Origin: Vibrio renipiscarius
GTDB lineage: Bacteria > Pseudomonadota > Gammaproteobacteria > Enterobacterales > Vibrionaceae
Length of the DNA stretch: 64,000 nt
Assembly (NCBI RefSeq): GCF_000827885.1
Contig: NZ_JTKH01000008.1
Location: forward strand, 124,001-188,000
Reading direction: 5' to 3'
Below the pieces are notes generated by a model, which worked only from the letters and a program-made list of their open reading frames with translations, had not been told where the DNA came from and did no database searches. Shown here piece after piece: positions 1 through 9,541 of this stretch. Position numbers and translations under genes: made by a program. The number at the start of each line of letters is the position of its first letter. The first letter of the stretch is position 1.

Positions 1-1
1 C

Positions 2-1150
2 AGTACTTTGTTACCACAAATTAACTTAACTGCGGGCTATGATCTGACTCGTGGCGATAGCGATAGTGATGCATTATCAGCTGGCGTGAACTTTTCTCAA
101 GAGCTCTTCGACCGCTCAAGCTGGATTAGTCTAGATACTTCTGAAATGTCTGCTCGTCAAGCGGATGCCGCTTATGCAGCCATTCAACAAGCACTTATTC
201 TGCGCGTATCACAAGCCTATTTTGATGTCCTAAGAGCTCAAGATAACTTGGTGTTTATTCAAGCAGAGAAAGCGGCGGTTGCTCGCCAACTAGAGCAAAC
301 CAAACAACGTTTTGAAGTGGGCCTATCGGCAATTACTGACGTTCATGACGCACAAGCGCAATACGACTCAGTATTGGCTGACGAAGTTCTGGCACAAAAT
401 GATTTAGTTAACAGCTATGAAGGCCTACGTGAAATTACTGGCCAAGAGCACGCTAACCTAGAAGTATTAGATACTAAACGCTTCTCTGCGAGCAAAACAT
501 CAACAGCAATCAATACGTTAGTTGATGAAGCCGGACAAAAGAACCTAAGCTTATTAGCAGCACGAATTACGCAAGATGTTGCCAAAGAAAATATTTCACT
601 CGCCAGTTCTGGTCACCTTCCATCATTGACTCTTGATGGTGGCTACAACTACCGTGATATCAGCAATACCGATGTAAATCCTATCACACAACGTAGTTCT
701 GACGGTGATGAAGGTAACTTCAACGTTGGTCTTAACTTAGTGGTGCCTCTATACACGGGTGGCAATATCACCTCGCAAACCAAGCAAGCTGAATTTGCTT
801 ATGTTGCAGCAAGCCAAGATCTTGAGGCGACATACCGTAGCGTAGTGAAAGATGTTCGCGCATTTAACAACAACATCAGTGCATCTATCGGCGCATTGCG
901 TGCTTACGAGCAAACTGTTATCTCTGCAGAATCAGCACTAGAAGCAACCGAGGCTGGTTTTGATGTGGGCACACGTACTATCGTTGACGTATTAGACTCA
1001 ACGCGTCGCCTATACGATGCAAACAAGAGCTTATCGAACGCACGTTACGATTACATTCTAAGCGTACTGCAACTGCGTCAAGCGGTGGGTACGTTGAGTG
1101 AACAAGATATCTTAGATGTCAACGCAGGTCTTAAACCCGCGACTAAGTAA
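2..1150 (+). CDS. tolC: TolC outer-membrane efflux channel (5' end outside window)
   Basis: TolC is the trimeric outer-membrane exit duct used by tripartite drug efflux pumps and type I secretion. The visible 380-odd residues show the two-fold repeated OEP architecture. In the first half a segment reading QAYFDVLRAQDNL leads into a coiled coil and the motif RFEVGLSAITDVHDAQAQYD. The matching second-half motif is GFDVGTRTIVDVLDSTRRLYD. These conserved helix and turn motifs are diagnostic. The signal peptide and roughly the first 50 residues lie upstream of the window, so the TTG at position 8 is internal and not the real start. The gene ends 24 bases before a strong bidirectional-looking terminator shared with the convergent vpsR. 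Identification is by family motifs; the TolC subfamily is inferred from Vibrio context. Confidence 0.93.
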   Translation, partial: STLLPQINLTAGYDLTRGDSDSDALSAGVNFSQELFDRSSWISLDTSEMSARQADAAYAAIQQALILRVSQAYFDVLRAQDNLVFIQAEKAAVARQLEQTKQRFEVGLSAITDVHDAQAQYDSVLADEVLAQNDLVNSYEGLREITGQEHANLEVLDTKRFSASKTSTAINTLVDEAGQKNLSLLAARITQDVAKENISLASSGHLPSLTLDGGYNYRDISNTDVNPITQRSSDGDEGNFNVGLNLVVPLYTGGNITSQTKQAEFAYVAASQDLEATYRSVVKDVRAFNNNISASIGALRAYEQTVISAESALEATEAGFDVGTRTIVDVLDSTRRLYDANKSLSNARYDYILSVLQLRQAVGTLSEQDILDVNAGLKPATK

Positions 1151-1174
1151 TCCACTCAAAAACACGGTAAGATC

Positions 1175-1206
1175 AAAAAAGCCTGCTGATTATGCAGGCT
1201 TTTTTA
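1175..1206. terminator. Bidirectional terminator between tolC and vpsR
   Basis: A GCCTGC/GCAGGC stem extended by A/T pairs is flanked by an A-run on one side and a T-run on the other. It can therefore serve tolC on the plus strand and vpsR on the minus strand. Confidence 0.85.
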
Positions 1207-1221
1207 TGTTTAAAACTCAGC

Positions 1222-2556
1222 TTATACCGTCGTTTCGGTAATAAGATTATGTTTATTCAACAATCGATACATGGTCGCGCGCGAAACGCCCAGCTCTTTG
1301 GCTGCCATCGACACTTGGCCGGTATGTGACTCGAGTACAAGCAACAGTGCGTCTCTTTCACTGCGTTCTCGAATATTTTTCAGACTGCGCTTACCATCAC
1401 TGCGCTTAGGCAAGTCTAAATGTTGCTCGTCGAGCATCACCGTATCCGACATCAATACCACGCGTTTGATCTGGTTCATGAGCTCACGTACGTTGCCTGG
1501 CCAATGATAACGAGTCAGTGAACGCGTCGCCTCTTCGGTAAAACTGCGCGCCTGAGCATTATATTCACGCGAGTACTCCATCAAGAAATGACGGGCAAGA
1601 ATGGCAATGTCCCCTGCGCGCTCTTTCAAGCTCGGCACATTGATGCGTAAAACATTAATATAATGGTAAAGCTCTTCGTTAAAATCCCCATCTATCAGGG
1701 CTTTTTCAATATCGGCTGAGTTCGCCGCTAAAATACGAACATCCACTTCTTTACGGCCATTCACCGTTTCCACCGTGCCCTCTTGCAAGAAGCGCAACAG
1801 ATTAAGCTGCTGTGATTTCGGCAACGTAAGAATGTCGTTTAATAAAATCGTCCCGCCATCAGCGCGTTCTAAAATTGACGCTTCGTCAACGTCATCGCGA
1901 TGAATGCCAAATAAGTCACTTTCAAGACGCCGTTCAGACATCGCACGGCAATTAACCGATAGAAACGCTTTTTGCGCACGTGATGAGGTTTTATGTACCG
2001 CCCTGGCGACCGTTTCTTTGCCGGTCCCACTTTCGCCATAAATAAGAATGCTGACATCGGTTGGACCAATGCGTTTAATTTGATCTCGTAAGCGCTTCAT
2101 TGGGATTGATTCACCGATCAAGCCCATATCATTATTGTTGCCGTAATGCGGCCAAACCTTTTTCTCTAACTTAAGCATACCAAGTTGGTGCCCAATGGTG
2201 CTAAGCAATTGCGCATCGGGGATCGGGGCCGTAAAGAAGTCGATACAAAAGTTAACGATAAACTGGCAAATCGTATCTGAACTCAACTGAGACTCACGAA
2301 TAAACGCAATCCAGCGCACCTGCTTGTGGTTACTCACTAAGTTAGCAATGCCATTAAGGCTAAACTCATCGTGGCTTAGATCAACGATACCAATACATGG
2401 GCCCGCTTCTGAGAACAACGTACTGGCGTGGCGCAAATCAGCACATTGGGTACATTGCCAGCCAACTTGCTCCAATACAGAGAGCCAAGGCTCGTAACTC
2501 CCGCCAACGACAATCAATGAGCCTGGGACAGAATCCATTCGGAATTGATTACCCAT
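1222..2556 (-). CDS. vpsR: VpsR, c-di-GMP-dependent biofilm transcription activator
   Basis: VpsR activates Vibrio exopolysaccharide (vps) and c-di-GMP-related genes. The 444 residues comprise an N-terminal receiver-like domain (about 10-125) retaining Asp59, an AAA+ domain (about 145-375) and a C-terminal Fis-type helix-turn-helix (ELGVSRATMYRLL, about 421-433). Walker A is GESGTGKE at 174-181. The Walker B-like strand reads GGTILLNDI, with Asn240 where canonical enhancer-binding proteins have Asp. The GAFTGA sigma54-contact loop expected after ESDLFG (212-217) is missing. This agrees with the established view that VpsR is an atypical member working with sigma70 polymerase. An AAGGA ribosome site precedes the ATG. 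The N-terminal sequence and length match the V. cholerae protein as I remember it. Confidence 0.95.
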   Translation of the reverse strand: MGNQFRMDSVPGSLIVVGGSYEPWLSVLEQVGWQCTQCADLRHASTLFSEAGPCIGIVDLSHDEFSLNGIANLVSNHKQVRWIAFIRESQLSSDTICQFIVNFCIDFFTAPIPDAQLLSTIGHQLGMLKLEKKVWPHYGNNNDMGLIGESIPMKRLRDQIKRIGPTDVSILIYGESGTGKETVARAVHKTSSRAQKAFLSVNCRAMSERRLESDLFGIHRDDVDEASILERADGGTILLNDILTLPKSQQLNLLRFLQEGTVETVNGRKEVDVRILAANSADIEKALIDGDFNEELYHYINVLRINVPSLKERAGDIAILARHFLMEYSREYNAQARSFTEEATRSLTRYHWPGNVRELMNQIKRVVLMSDTVMLDEQHLDLPKRSDGKRSLKNIRERSERDALLLVLESHTGQVSMAAKELGVSRATMYRLLNKHNLITETTV

Positions 2557-2816
2557 TAAGTATCTTCCTTATAATTCGGTTTTCTATTTTTTGTGCCACA
2601 AAAAACACATCAACAGTGGGTACAATATAAGAGACAGAGCGAATAGTCTGTCTCACTATTAAGACTAGAATATAATTTCTGCTCTTAACAAATTGATGTG
2701 CGATTAATTAGGCAATTGCCGATAAGTCTTTCGATTACATGCCTTAATTTTTCATGGCGACCGTCGAAGCACGGCATCCGATCCGTGTTCTATCGATAGT
2801 TATGTCAAACTTTGAG
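2557..2816 (-). promoter_or_regulatory. vpsR upstream region with two perfect inverted repeats
   Basis: This gene-free stretch is A+T-rich. Two symmetric elements stand out. A 19-bp palindrome at 2587-2605 (T6-GTG-C-CAC-A6) is centred about 40 bases before the vpsR ATG. An inverted repeat at 2631-2654 has 8-bp arms GAGACAGA/TCTGTCTC around an 8-base loop. TATATT-like -10 candidates occur on the minus strand in this interval, but I cannot assign a start site. Either repeat could be a protein-binding site or a leader RNA hairpin; function is inferred only. Confidence 0.5.
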
Positions 2817-2845
2817 CAAAAAAAAACCACCCTAGGGTGGTTTTG
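2817..2845 (-). terminator. Terminator of the prfB-lysS operon
   Basis: On the minus strand an ACCACCC-TA-GGGTGGT stem is followed by a run of T residues, 20 bases after the lysS stop codon. Confidence 0.88.
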
Positions 2846-2864
2846 CTACTCATTTCAAAGCTTG

Positions 2865-4397
2865 TTACGCTTGTGGGCGCATCGCTGGGAATAGGATCAC
2901 ATCACGAATAGTATGCGTGTTGGTGAATAACATCGCTAGACGATCGATACCGATACCTTGACCCGCTGTTGGCGGTAGGCCGTGCTCTAGTGCTGTAATG
3001 TAGTCAGCATCGTAGAACATTGCTTCATCATCACCCGCATCTTTAGCGTCTACTTGAGACTTAAAGCGTGCATCTTGGTCTTCCGCATCGTTCAGCTCAG
3101 AGAAGCCGTTCGCCACTTCACGGCCACCGATGAAGAATTCAAAACGGTCAGTGAAGAATGCGTTGTTATCACTACGACGAGCCAGTGGAGAAATGTCCGC
3201 TGGGTAACCTGTGATGAACGTCGGTTGAATCAGTTGAGGCTCAGCCGTTTCGCCAAAGATCTCTTCTAGTAGCTGACCACAAGTCCAGAACTTCTCAACA
3301 TAGATGTCTAGAGATTTCGCAATAGCCACCATCGCGTCACGATCTTGAACGCCTTCTTCTGTCAGCGCTTGGATCTCTGCGTGCTCAGGGTTGTAGTGCT
3401 TGATCGCATCTAGCATAGTCATACGTGCGTATTGACCACCGAACTCAACCACTTGGTCACCGTAAGGCATTGACGTAGCACCTAGAATCTCAAGTGCAAC
3501 CGTGCTTAGCATCTCTTCGGTTAGGTCCATCAGATCTTTGTAATCTGCGTACGCCATGTAGAATTCGATCATGGTGAATTCTGGGTTATGACGTGGTGAT
3601 AGACCTTCGTTACGGAAGTTACGGTTGATTTCGAATACACGCTCAAAACCACCAACAACTAAACGCTTCAGGTAAAGCTCAGGAGCGATACGTAGGAACA
3701 TTTGTTGATCAAGTGCGTTATGGTGAGTGATGAATGGACGCGCAGACGCACCGCCAGGGATCACTTGCATCATTGGCGTTTCAACTTCCATGAAGCTTTT
3801 CGACTCCATGAAACGACGAATACCAGACACCAGCTTAGAACGTACAATGAATGCATTACGTGAATCTTCGTTCACGATAAGGTCTACATAACGTTGACGG
3901 TAACGCATTTCTTGGTCAGTTAGACCGTGGAATTTTTCTGGCAGTGGACGAAGTGCTTTAGTTAGCAGTTCGAACTCTTCCATGTTTACGTACAAATCGC
4001 CTTTGCCTGATTTGTGCAATGCACCTTTAACACCGATGATGTCACCGATATCAAGACCGTGGTATTGCTCTTTCAGTACTTTTTGTACTTCTTTATCTGC
4101 GTATGCTTGGATGCTGCCAGACGTTTCTTGGATTAACAAGAATGGGCCACGTTTCGCCATGACACGACCTGCGATCGCTACTACATGGTTAAGCGCTTCT
4201 AGCTCTTCCTTAGTCTTTTCACCGAATTCTTTTTGTAGGTCGCTCGCGATTGCGTCACGACGGAAATCATTTGGGTGGCCGTTTGCTTTGCAGCTCTTAC
4301 GGATAGCATCCAGTTTCGCGCGGCGCTCAGCAATTAGCTTATTCTCTTCTTGTGCAGAAGCTTCTTGTACAGATTCGTTTTGAACAACATCAGTCAT
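2865..4397 (-). CDS. lysS: Lysyl-tRNA synthetase, class II
   Basis: LysS charges tRNA-Lys with lysine in the cytoplasm. The 510-residue protein has an N-terminal OB-fold anticodon-binding domain (about 60-150, with [15 protein letters not shown]) and a class IIb catalytic core. Motif 2 is [20 protein letters not shown] (about 263-282) and motif 3 is [12 protein letters not shown] near the C terminus. The length is close to that of the enterobacterial enzyme (505). It lies 34 bases downstream of prfB on the same strand, the conserved prfB-lysS operon, and ends at a good terminator. Nothing unusual is seen. Confidence 0.98.
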   Translation of the reverse strand: MTDVVQNESVQEASAQEENKLIAERRAKLDAIRKSCKANGHPNDFRRDAIASDLQKEFGEKTKEELEALNHVVAIAGRVMAKRGPFLLIQETSGSIQAYADKEVQKVLKEQYHGLDIGDIIGVKGALHKSGKGDLYVNMEEFELLTKALRPLPEKFHGLTDQEMRYRQRYVDLIVNEDSRNAFIVRSKLVSGIRRFMESKSFMEVETPMMQVIPGGASARPFITHHNALDQQMFLRIAPELYLKRLVVGGFERVFEINRNFRNEGLSPRHNPEFTMIEFYMAYADYKDLMDLTEEMLSTVALEILGATSMPYGDQVVEFGGQYARMTMLDAIKHYNPEHAEIQALTEEGVQDRDAMVAIAKSLDIYVEKFWTCGQLLEEIFGETAEPQLIQPTFITGYPADISPLARRSDNNAFFTDRFEFFIGGREVANGFSELNDAEDQDARFKSQVDAKDAGDDEAMFYDADYITALEHGLPPTAGQGIGIDRLAMLFTNTHTIRDVILFPAMRPQA

Positions 4398-4431
4398 TTT
4401 CGATGTATCCTGTCGTTAGTCGGTGAAAAGC

Positions 4432-5530
4432 TTACAAGCCTGATTTCAGGCTGGCTTCAATAAATTTGTCTAGGTCGCCATCAAGAACCGCTTGAGTATT
4501 GCGGTTTTCAACGCCAGTACGTAGATCTTTAATACGAGAGTCATCCAGAACGTAAGAACGGATCTGGCTACCCCAACCGATATCAGATTTAGTGTCTTCG
4601 TTGGCTTGTTTCTCAGCGTTTTGCTTTTGAATCTCAAGCTCAAACAATTTCGCACGTAGCTGCTTCATCGCTTGGTCTTTGTTCTTATGCTGAGAACGGT
4701 CGTTCTGACACTGCACCACAGTATTGGTTGGTACGTGAGTAATACGTACCGCAGATTCGGTGGTGTTGACGTGCTGACCACCCGCACCAGAGGCGCGGTA
4801 TACATCAATACGAAGATCCGATGGGTTAATATCGATCGTAATATTGTCATCAATCTCAGGATAGATAAACGCAGAGGCAAATGAAGTATGACGACGGCCG
4901 CTTGAGTCAAAAGGAGACTTACGAACCAGACGATGCACGCCTGTTTCTGTACGTAACCAACCGTAAGCGTACTCACCAGAGATTTTAACTGTCGCGCCTT
5001 TAAGGCCAGCAACGTCGCCATCTGAAACTTCAATTACTTCTGTTTTAAAGCCTTTCGCTTCAGCCCAACGCAAGTACATGCGCAGCATAATTGATGTCCA
5101 GTCTTGCGCTTCTGTACCACCAGAACCCGACTGTAAATCAATGTAGCAATCTGAAGAATCGTGGTCACCAGAGAACATGCGACGGAACTCAAGTTTCGCT
5201 AACTTGTCTTCAAGTTCAGCTAATTCTGGTTCAATTTCGTCGAATGTTTCTTGATCTTCTTCTTCAACAGCAAGTTCTAGAAGACCTTCAACGTCTTCGA
5301 CACCTTGCTCAAGCTGATCAATAGTTTCCACAACCGCTTCTAATGATGCACGTTCTTTACCCAACGCTTGTGCGCGTTCTGGCTCGTTCCATACATCTGG
5401 CTGTTCTAATTCTGCATTTACTTCTTCTAGACGCTCTTGTTTAGCATCGTAGTCAAAGATACCCCCTCAGGATGTTTGTGCGCTGAGACACATCCTGAAG
5501 ACGGTTTTTAATTGGATTGATTTCAAACAT
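4432..5530 (-). CDS. prfB: Peptide chain release factor 2, made by programmed +1 frameshift
   Basis: RF2 releases polypeptides at UGA and UAA. The gene is in two frames. Translation starts at ATG 5530-5528 and reads 25 codons to CTT (5458-5456). There it meets an in-frame TGA (5455-5453) preceded by the Shine-Dalgarno-like AGGGGG. A +1 slip continues in the frame ending at 4432. The combined product is 365 residues, identical in length to E. coli RF2. Key motifs are the SPF tripeptide (in RKSPFDSSG) that reads the stop codon and GGQ (in SGAGGQHVN) that catalyses hydrolysis. The residue before SGAGGQ is Ala, as in most RF2s, unlike the Thr246 of E. coli K-12. The frameshift provides autoregulation by RF2 level. 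Confidence 0.97.
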
Positions 5531-5632
5531 ACTGGCTCAATATTTATGAGTAGAATTTAACCGTGGAATTGTACTGAAAAGTGTGACGAAGATACAGGAA
5601 AATTTTATTTGCCTAGTCTAGAAGCTTAAACA

Positions 5633-5669
5633 AAAAAATCCCCCGTAACGTCAAGCACTACGGGGGATT
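5633..5669 (-). terminator. brnQ terminator
   Basis: On the minus strand a stem of ATCCCCCGTA pairing with TACGGGGGAT is followed by TTTTTTTG, 23 bases after the brnQ stop. Confidence 0.9.
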
Positions 5670-5691
5670 GTTATCATTTTAACGGCGGTAA

Positions 5692-7005
5692 TTACGCGTT
5701 TTCTTCAACCAATACTGGTTGTTCTTGTTTACCAACAAAACAAACGCAAATCATCGCAATCAGTGTTGGTAGTACCCAACCCATGCCCACATCAAATAGC
5801 GGTAACATGTTGAAGAAAGATACATCCACACCCACAATTTTTGCCGCATCAATCAGTGCAAACAAAAGAGAAACAAGCAGTACAACACGATACGCTAAAC
5901 GAGTGTTTGGTAGCTTCTTACGCATGAACGTTAGCACGACTAGCGCAATCGCCACTGGGTAAAGAGCAAATAACACTGGAACAGACAGTGAAATCAGCTG
6001 TGCTAGACCGACGTTTGCCACTAATGCACACGCGGCACCGTTGATCACAACCCATTTTTTGTAAGAGATTGACGTCAGTGAGCTGAAGTAATCAGAACAT
6101 GCTGAAATCAGACCAATCGCTGTCGTTAAACACGCTAGCATTACAATGACAGACAGTACGATTTGACCGTAAGGACCAAATAGTGCCTGAACATAAAGGC
6201 TCAGAACCAAACCACCGTTATCTGCACCAGCCGCAACAACAGAGCTTGTCGCACCTAAGTAGAATAATGATACGTAAACAAACGTTAAGCCGACTGCCGC
6301 AATCAAACCCGCAAGGATCAGGTAATGCGTGGTTGGTTTTTGCTCAGTAATGCCTTTGCTGCGAATAGCATCAACAATCAACACACCAAACATCAACGAA
6401 CCGAAGGTATCCATGGTGTTGTAACCTTCAAGGAAACCTTTTTGCAGTGGGTGCGTTAAGTACTCGCCTTGCGCTGCAATGATCTCACCTTGTGGGTCAA
6501 GGAATACCGCACCTGCAAGAATAATAAGGCCGATAAACAATACGGGTGTTAGAACCTTACCGATGATGTCAATCAGTTTGCCTTGTGACCATGAGAACGA
6601 CATCGCAATCACAAAGAACAGAATAGAGAACACCGTTAGGTGGATTTGCTCAGCATGAGCAAAGAATGGTTTTACTGCCATTTCGTACGCCACAAGACCA
6701 GTACGAGGGGCTGCAAATGCAGGACCGATGATGATAAAAATCAGCACAGCCATGATGGTTGCCGCTTTTACAGGCAAATCCTGAGTTAATTTAGCCCAAG
6801 AGCCTCCAGCAACAGCAATAGCAACGATGGTGAGAAGAGGTAGACCCACTGCTGTTAATAGAAAACCGCCCATCGCTGGAAGCACATTCTCGCCCGCTAG
6901 CTGCCCTGCAAGCGGTGGGAAGATGATGTTACCAGCACCCAAAAAGAAGGCGAAAAGCATAAAGCCTAACGCAATGATATCTGTTAGTTTTAACGTCTGC
7001 TTCAC
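5692..7005 (-). CDS. brnQ: Branched-chain amino acid:cation symporter BrnQ (LIVCS family)
   Basis: BrnQ imports leucine, isoleucine and valine with a cation across the inner membrane. The 437 residues are strongly hydrophobic with about 12 predicted membrane segments. The family N-terminal signature ALGFMLFAFFLGAGNIIFPP lies at about 12-31. The start codon is GTG (7005-7003) with AAAGG eight bases upstream. The gene stands alone between its own terminator and a 309-base divergent intergenic region shared with trmN6. Substrate preference among branched-chain amino acids cannot be read from sequence. Confidence 0.93.
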   Translation of the reverse strand: MKQTLKLTDIIALGFMLFAFFLGAGNIIFPPLAGQLAGENVLPAMGGFLLTAVGLPLLTIVAIAVAGGSWAKLTQDLPVKAATIMAVLIFIIIGPAFAAPRTGLVAYEMAVKPFFAHAEQIHLTVFSILFFVIAMSFSWSQGKLIDIIGKVLTPVLFIGLIILAGAVFLDPQGEIIAAQGEYLTHPLQKGFLEGYNTMDTFGSLMFGVLIVDAIRSKGITEQKPTTHYLILAGLIAAVGLTFVYVSLFYLGATSSVVAAGADNGGLVLSLYVQALFGPYGQIVLSVIVMLACLTTAIGLISACSDYFSSLTSISYKKWVVINGAACALVANVGLAQLISLSVPVLFALYPVAIALVVLTFMRKKLPNTRLAYRVVLLVSLLFALIDAAKIVGVDVSFFNMLPLFDVGMGWVLPTLIAMICVCFVGKQEQPVLVEENA

Positions 7006-7314
7006 AGTAGAACCTTTATTTTTGTTTGATTGATGTTGTGTCTGCTTCGATGAGCAAAAATGCTCTCTCGGCTATATAATTTAGAACAGAATAATGACTA
7101 AATACTCAACTATCCGCAACCCAAAAGCGAAAAACACCATATAAATTTATATTGAGAAGCCAAAAGCAGTTCATAACACTGGTTATTAAATTCAAACCAG
7201 AACTAAACACCAATAAAACTGTTAACATTTAATCCTACAATAAGTTAAAGACACTGCACAACCGAGTTACATTGGTATTATTCACTCACTTAACAAGCAA
7301 GAGCCGAACATTTA
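7006..7314. other. Divergent intergenic region brnQ/trmN6
   Basis: This 309-base A+T-rich region should carry the divergent promoters of brnQ and trmN6. I see no convincing open reading frame, strong palindrome or known operator in it. Confidence 0.5.
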
Positions 7315-8034
7315 ATGAACAACGATCAACGCCAAACAAAGGGTTTCAAATTCAAGCAGTTTGCTATCGAAGGCGGTCAATGTGGTATGCCGGTCAGTAC
7401 CGACGGTGTGTTATTGGGCGCTTGGGCGGACATCGAACATGCACAGCGAATTTTAGATATCGGCACAGGGACAGGGTTATTGACGCTAATGTGCGCCCAG
7501 CGCAATCACAACGCGACGATCGACGCTGTCGATATTGAGTCATCGGCGGTGATGACGGCGCAGTTAAATGTCGCAAATTCTGATTGGTCTGAGCGCATTA
7601 TGGTCGCGCACGCTGATATTACGAAGATGGACTGTGAGGAACCATTTGACGCGATCATTTGTAATCCTCCCTACTTCAATAGTGGTGAACAAACAAAATT
7701 ACAATCACGCGCTACCGCGAGGCACACCGATACCCTGAGCCATCAAGATTTACTCAAATGTTGCCAATCACTACTACTGCCTCACGGCAAAGCCAGCTTT
7801 GTGTTACCGGTTGTGGAAGGAGAGCATTTTATTCAACTTGCTGAACAGGCTGGATTCTCGCTGTCACGCCTATGCAAAGTACAGCCTACGCCAACAAAAC
7901 CAGACAATAGGCTATTGATTGAATTGAGTTTAATAGCAGGGGAATGCAAAAATCAGCACGTGATAATTCGTGATAAGCTAGGCTATACAGAGGCCTTTAT
8001 TGCGCTAACTAAAGATTTTTATTTAAAGATGTAG
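7315..8034 (+). CDS. trmN6: tRNA1(Val) adenine(37)-N6-methyltransferase (YfiC/TrmN6)
   Basis: This enzyme methylates N6 of adenosine 37 in tRNA1-Val using S-adenosylmethionine. The 239-residue protein has the Rossmann-fold SAM-binding motif LDIGTGTG at 47-54 and the N6-adenine methyltransferase catalytic motif NPPY at 117-120 (within ICNPPYFNSGEQ). The N-terminal stretch FKFKQFAIEGGQCGMPVSTDG matches YfiC family members. It lies upstream of srmB in the same direction; in E. coli the two are adjacent but divergent. The tRNA target is assigned by homology. Confidence 0.93.
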   Translation: MNNDQRQTKGFKFKQFAIEGGQCGMPVSTDGVLLGAWADIEHAQRILDIGTGTGLLTLMCAQRNHNATIDAVDIESSAVMTAQLNVANSDWSERIMVAHADITKMDCEEPFDAIICNPPYFNSGEQTKLQSRATARHTDTLSHQDLLKCCQSLLLPHGKASFVLPVVEGEHFIQLAEQAGFSLSRLCKVQPTPTKPDNRLLIELSLIAGECKNQHVIIRDKLGYTEAFIALTKDFYLKM

Positions 8035-8179
8035 AAATAAGGTGTGATCCTAATCACCAATCCAACTATACTACTCGGCTATTTTTTGGCTTAACTTTTT
8101 GACTTAGCCATGTTGGGTAGCGCGAACTATCCGCTTCTAATTTTTGTAATCTCGCCGAAGGGCTTGTGGAGAAACAACT

Positions 8180-9415
8180 GTGATCAAAAATTTTGCAGAT
8201 CTTGATTTAGATCCGAACCTGCTTACCGCTATTGAAGAAATGGGCTTTGAACGTCCGACTCAAGTGCAGGCTCAAGCAATTCCTCAAGCTTTAGAAGGGC
8301 GAGATATTCTAGCTTCAGCACCAACAGGTACAGGCAAAACAGCTGCGTTTGTTATCCCTGCCCTGCAATACCTGCAAGACTTCCCTCGCCGTAAGCCGGG
8401 ACCTGCTCGTATGCTTATTTTGACGCCGACTCGTGAACTAGCAATGCAAATTGCCGATCAAGCACGTGCGTTAGCGAAGAACACGAAGCTTAATATCTTT
8501 ACCATTACTGGTGGTGTTCAATACCAAGAACACGCTGACATTCTTGCGACTACGCAAGATATCGTTGTTGCAACACCAGGTCGCTTGATGGAATACATCA
8601 AGGCAGAGCGTTTTGATTGCCGTGCAATTGAATGGCTAATCCTAGATGAAGCAGACCGCATGCTAGACATGGGCTTTGGCCCAACCGTTGATAAACTGGC
8701 GACAGAGTGTCGCTGGCGTAAACAGACACTACTATTCTCTGCAACGCTAGAGGGCCGTGGTGTTGAAGGCTTTACCGCTGATCTACTGAAAAACCCAGCA
8801 GAAATCGAAGCCGATCCTTCACGTCGTGAACGCAAAAAAATCACTCAGTGGTACCACCGTGCTGACAGCGCCGAACACAAACTGGCACTGCTGAAAAAAA
8901 TTCTGACTGAGCAAGCTGAACGTTCTATCGTTTTCCTAAAAACTCGTGAACGCCTTGCTGAGCTGCGCACTGAACTTGAACGCGCGCAAATCCCTTGTTC
9001 TTGGATTCAAGGTGAAATGCCTCAAGATCGTCGCAACAATGCGATTGCCCGTTTCCGTGATGGTGAAGTGAATGTACTACTGGCCACTGACGTTGCTTCA
9101 CGTGGTATCGACTTGCCTGACGTAAGTCATGTAATCAACTACGACATGCCACGCAGCGCTGACGTTTACATACACCGTATCGGCCGTACCGCTCGTGCAG
9201 GTAAAAAAGGTAACGCGGTTTCTATCGTAGAAGCACACGACCACCAAATGCTGGATCGCGTCGCTCGCTACATTAAAGAAGACATCAAAGAGCGCTTCGT
9301 AAAAGAAATGCGTCCAACGCATAAAAAACCTATCTTCAAGAAAAAGAAAAAAGAAGATAAGAAGAAGACTGCAGTAAAAGCGAAAAGCAAAAAGAAAACT
9401 GGCAAGAAGAAATAA
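8180..9415 (+). CDS. srmB: DEAD-box RNA helicase SrmB
   Basis: SrmB acts early in 50S ribosomal subunit assembly. The 411 residues carry the Q motif (F..PT.VQ..AIP near 24-35), Walker A APTGTGKT (47-54), PTREL (84-88), DEAD (157-160), SAT (188-190) and the C-terminal HRIGRTARAG motif VI. A lysine-rich tail begins near 385 and suits RNA binding. SrmB-specific features include WRKQTLLFSATLEG and a long match to the E. coli enzyme through EAHDH. The start is GTG at 8180, preceded by GTGGAG; no better in-frame ATG gives the conserved N terminus. A strong terminator follows. Confidence 0.95.
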   Translation: MIKNFADLDLDPNLLTAIEEMGFERPTQVQAQAIPQALEGRDILASAPTGTGKTAAFVIPALQYLQDFPRRKPGPARMLILTPTRELAMQIADQARALAKNTKLNIFTITGGVQYQEHADILATTQDIVVATPGRLMEYIKAERFDCRAIEWLILDEADRMLDMGFGPTVDKLATECRWRKQTLLFSATLEGRGVEGFTADLLKNPAEIEADPSRRERKKITQWYHRADSAEHKLALLKKILTEQAERSIVFLKTRERLAELRTELERAQIPCSWIQGEMPQDRRNNAIARFRDGEVNVLLATDVASRGIDLPDVSHVINYDMPRSADVYIHRIGRTARAGKKGNAVSIVEAHDHQMLDRVARYIKEDIKERFVKEMRPTHKKPIFKKKKKEDKKKTAVKAKSKKKTGKKK

Positions 9416-9438
9416 ACACTCGCGAGTTTAAAAACACT

Positions 9439-9473
9439 AAGGGTTGATGTGCACACATCAACCCTTTTTTATT
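9439..9473 (+). terminator. srmB terminator
   Basis: A perfect 12-bp stem (AGGGTTGATGTG/CACATCAACCCT, loop only CA) is followed by TTTTTTATT. Confidence 0.92.
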
Positions 9474-9510
9474 ACCGGTCGAAAATCGATTCTCCCCATT
9501 TTCGACAGAC

Positions 9511-9541
9511 AAAAAAATACCGCTTCAATCGAAGCGGCATT
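9511..9541 (-). terminator. Terminator downstream of prfC
   Basis: On the minus strand GCCGCTTC pairs with GAAGCGGT, followed by seven T residues. It lies about 180 bases beyond the prfC stop codon, giving the transcript an unusually long 3' untranslated region. Confidence 0.85.

Noticed and set aside
2-31. TTG at position 8 as the tolC start
   Set aside because: The frame is open to the window edge and the protein lacks its signal peptide, so the real start lies upstream.
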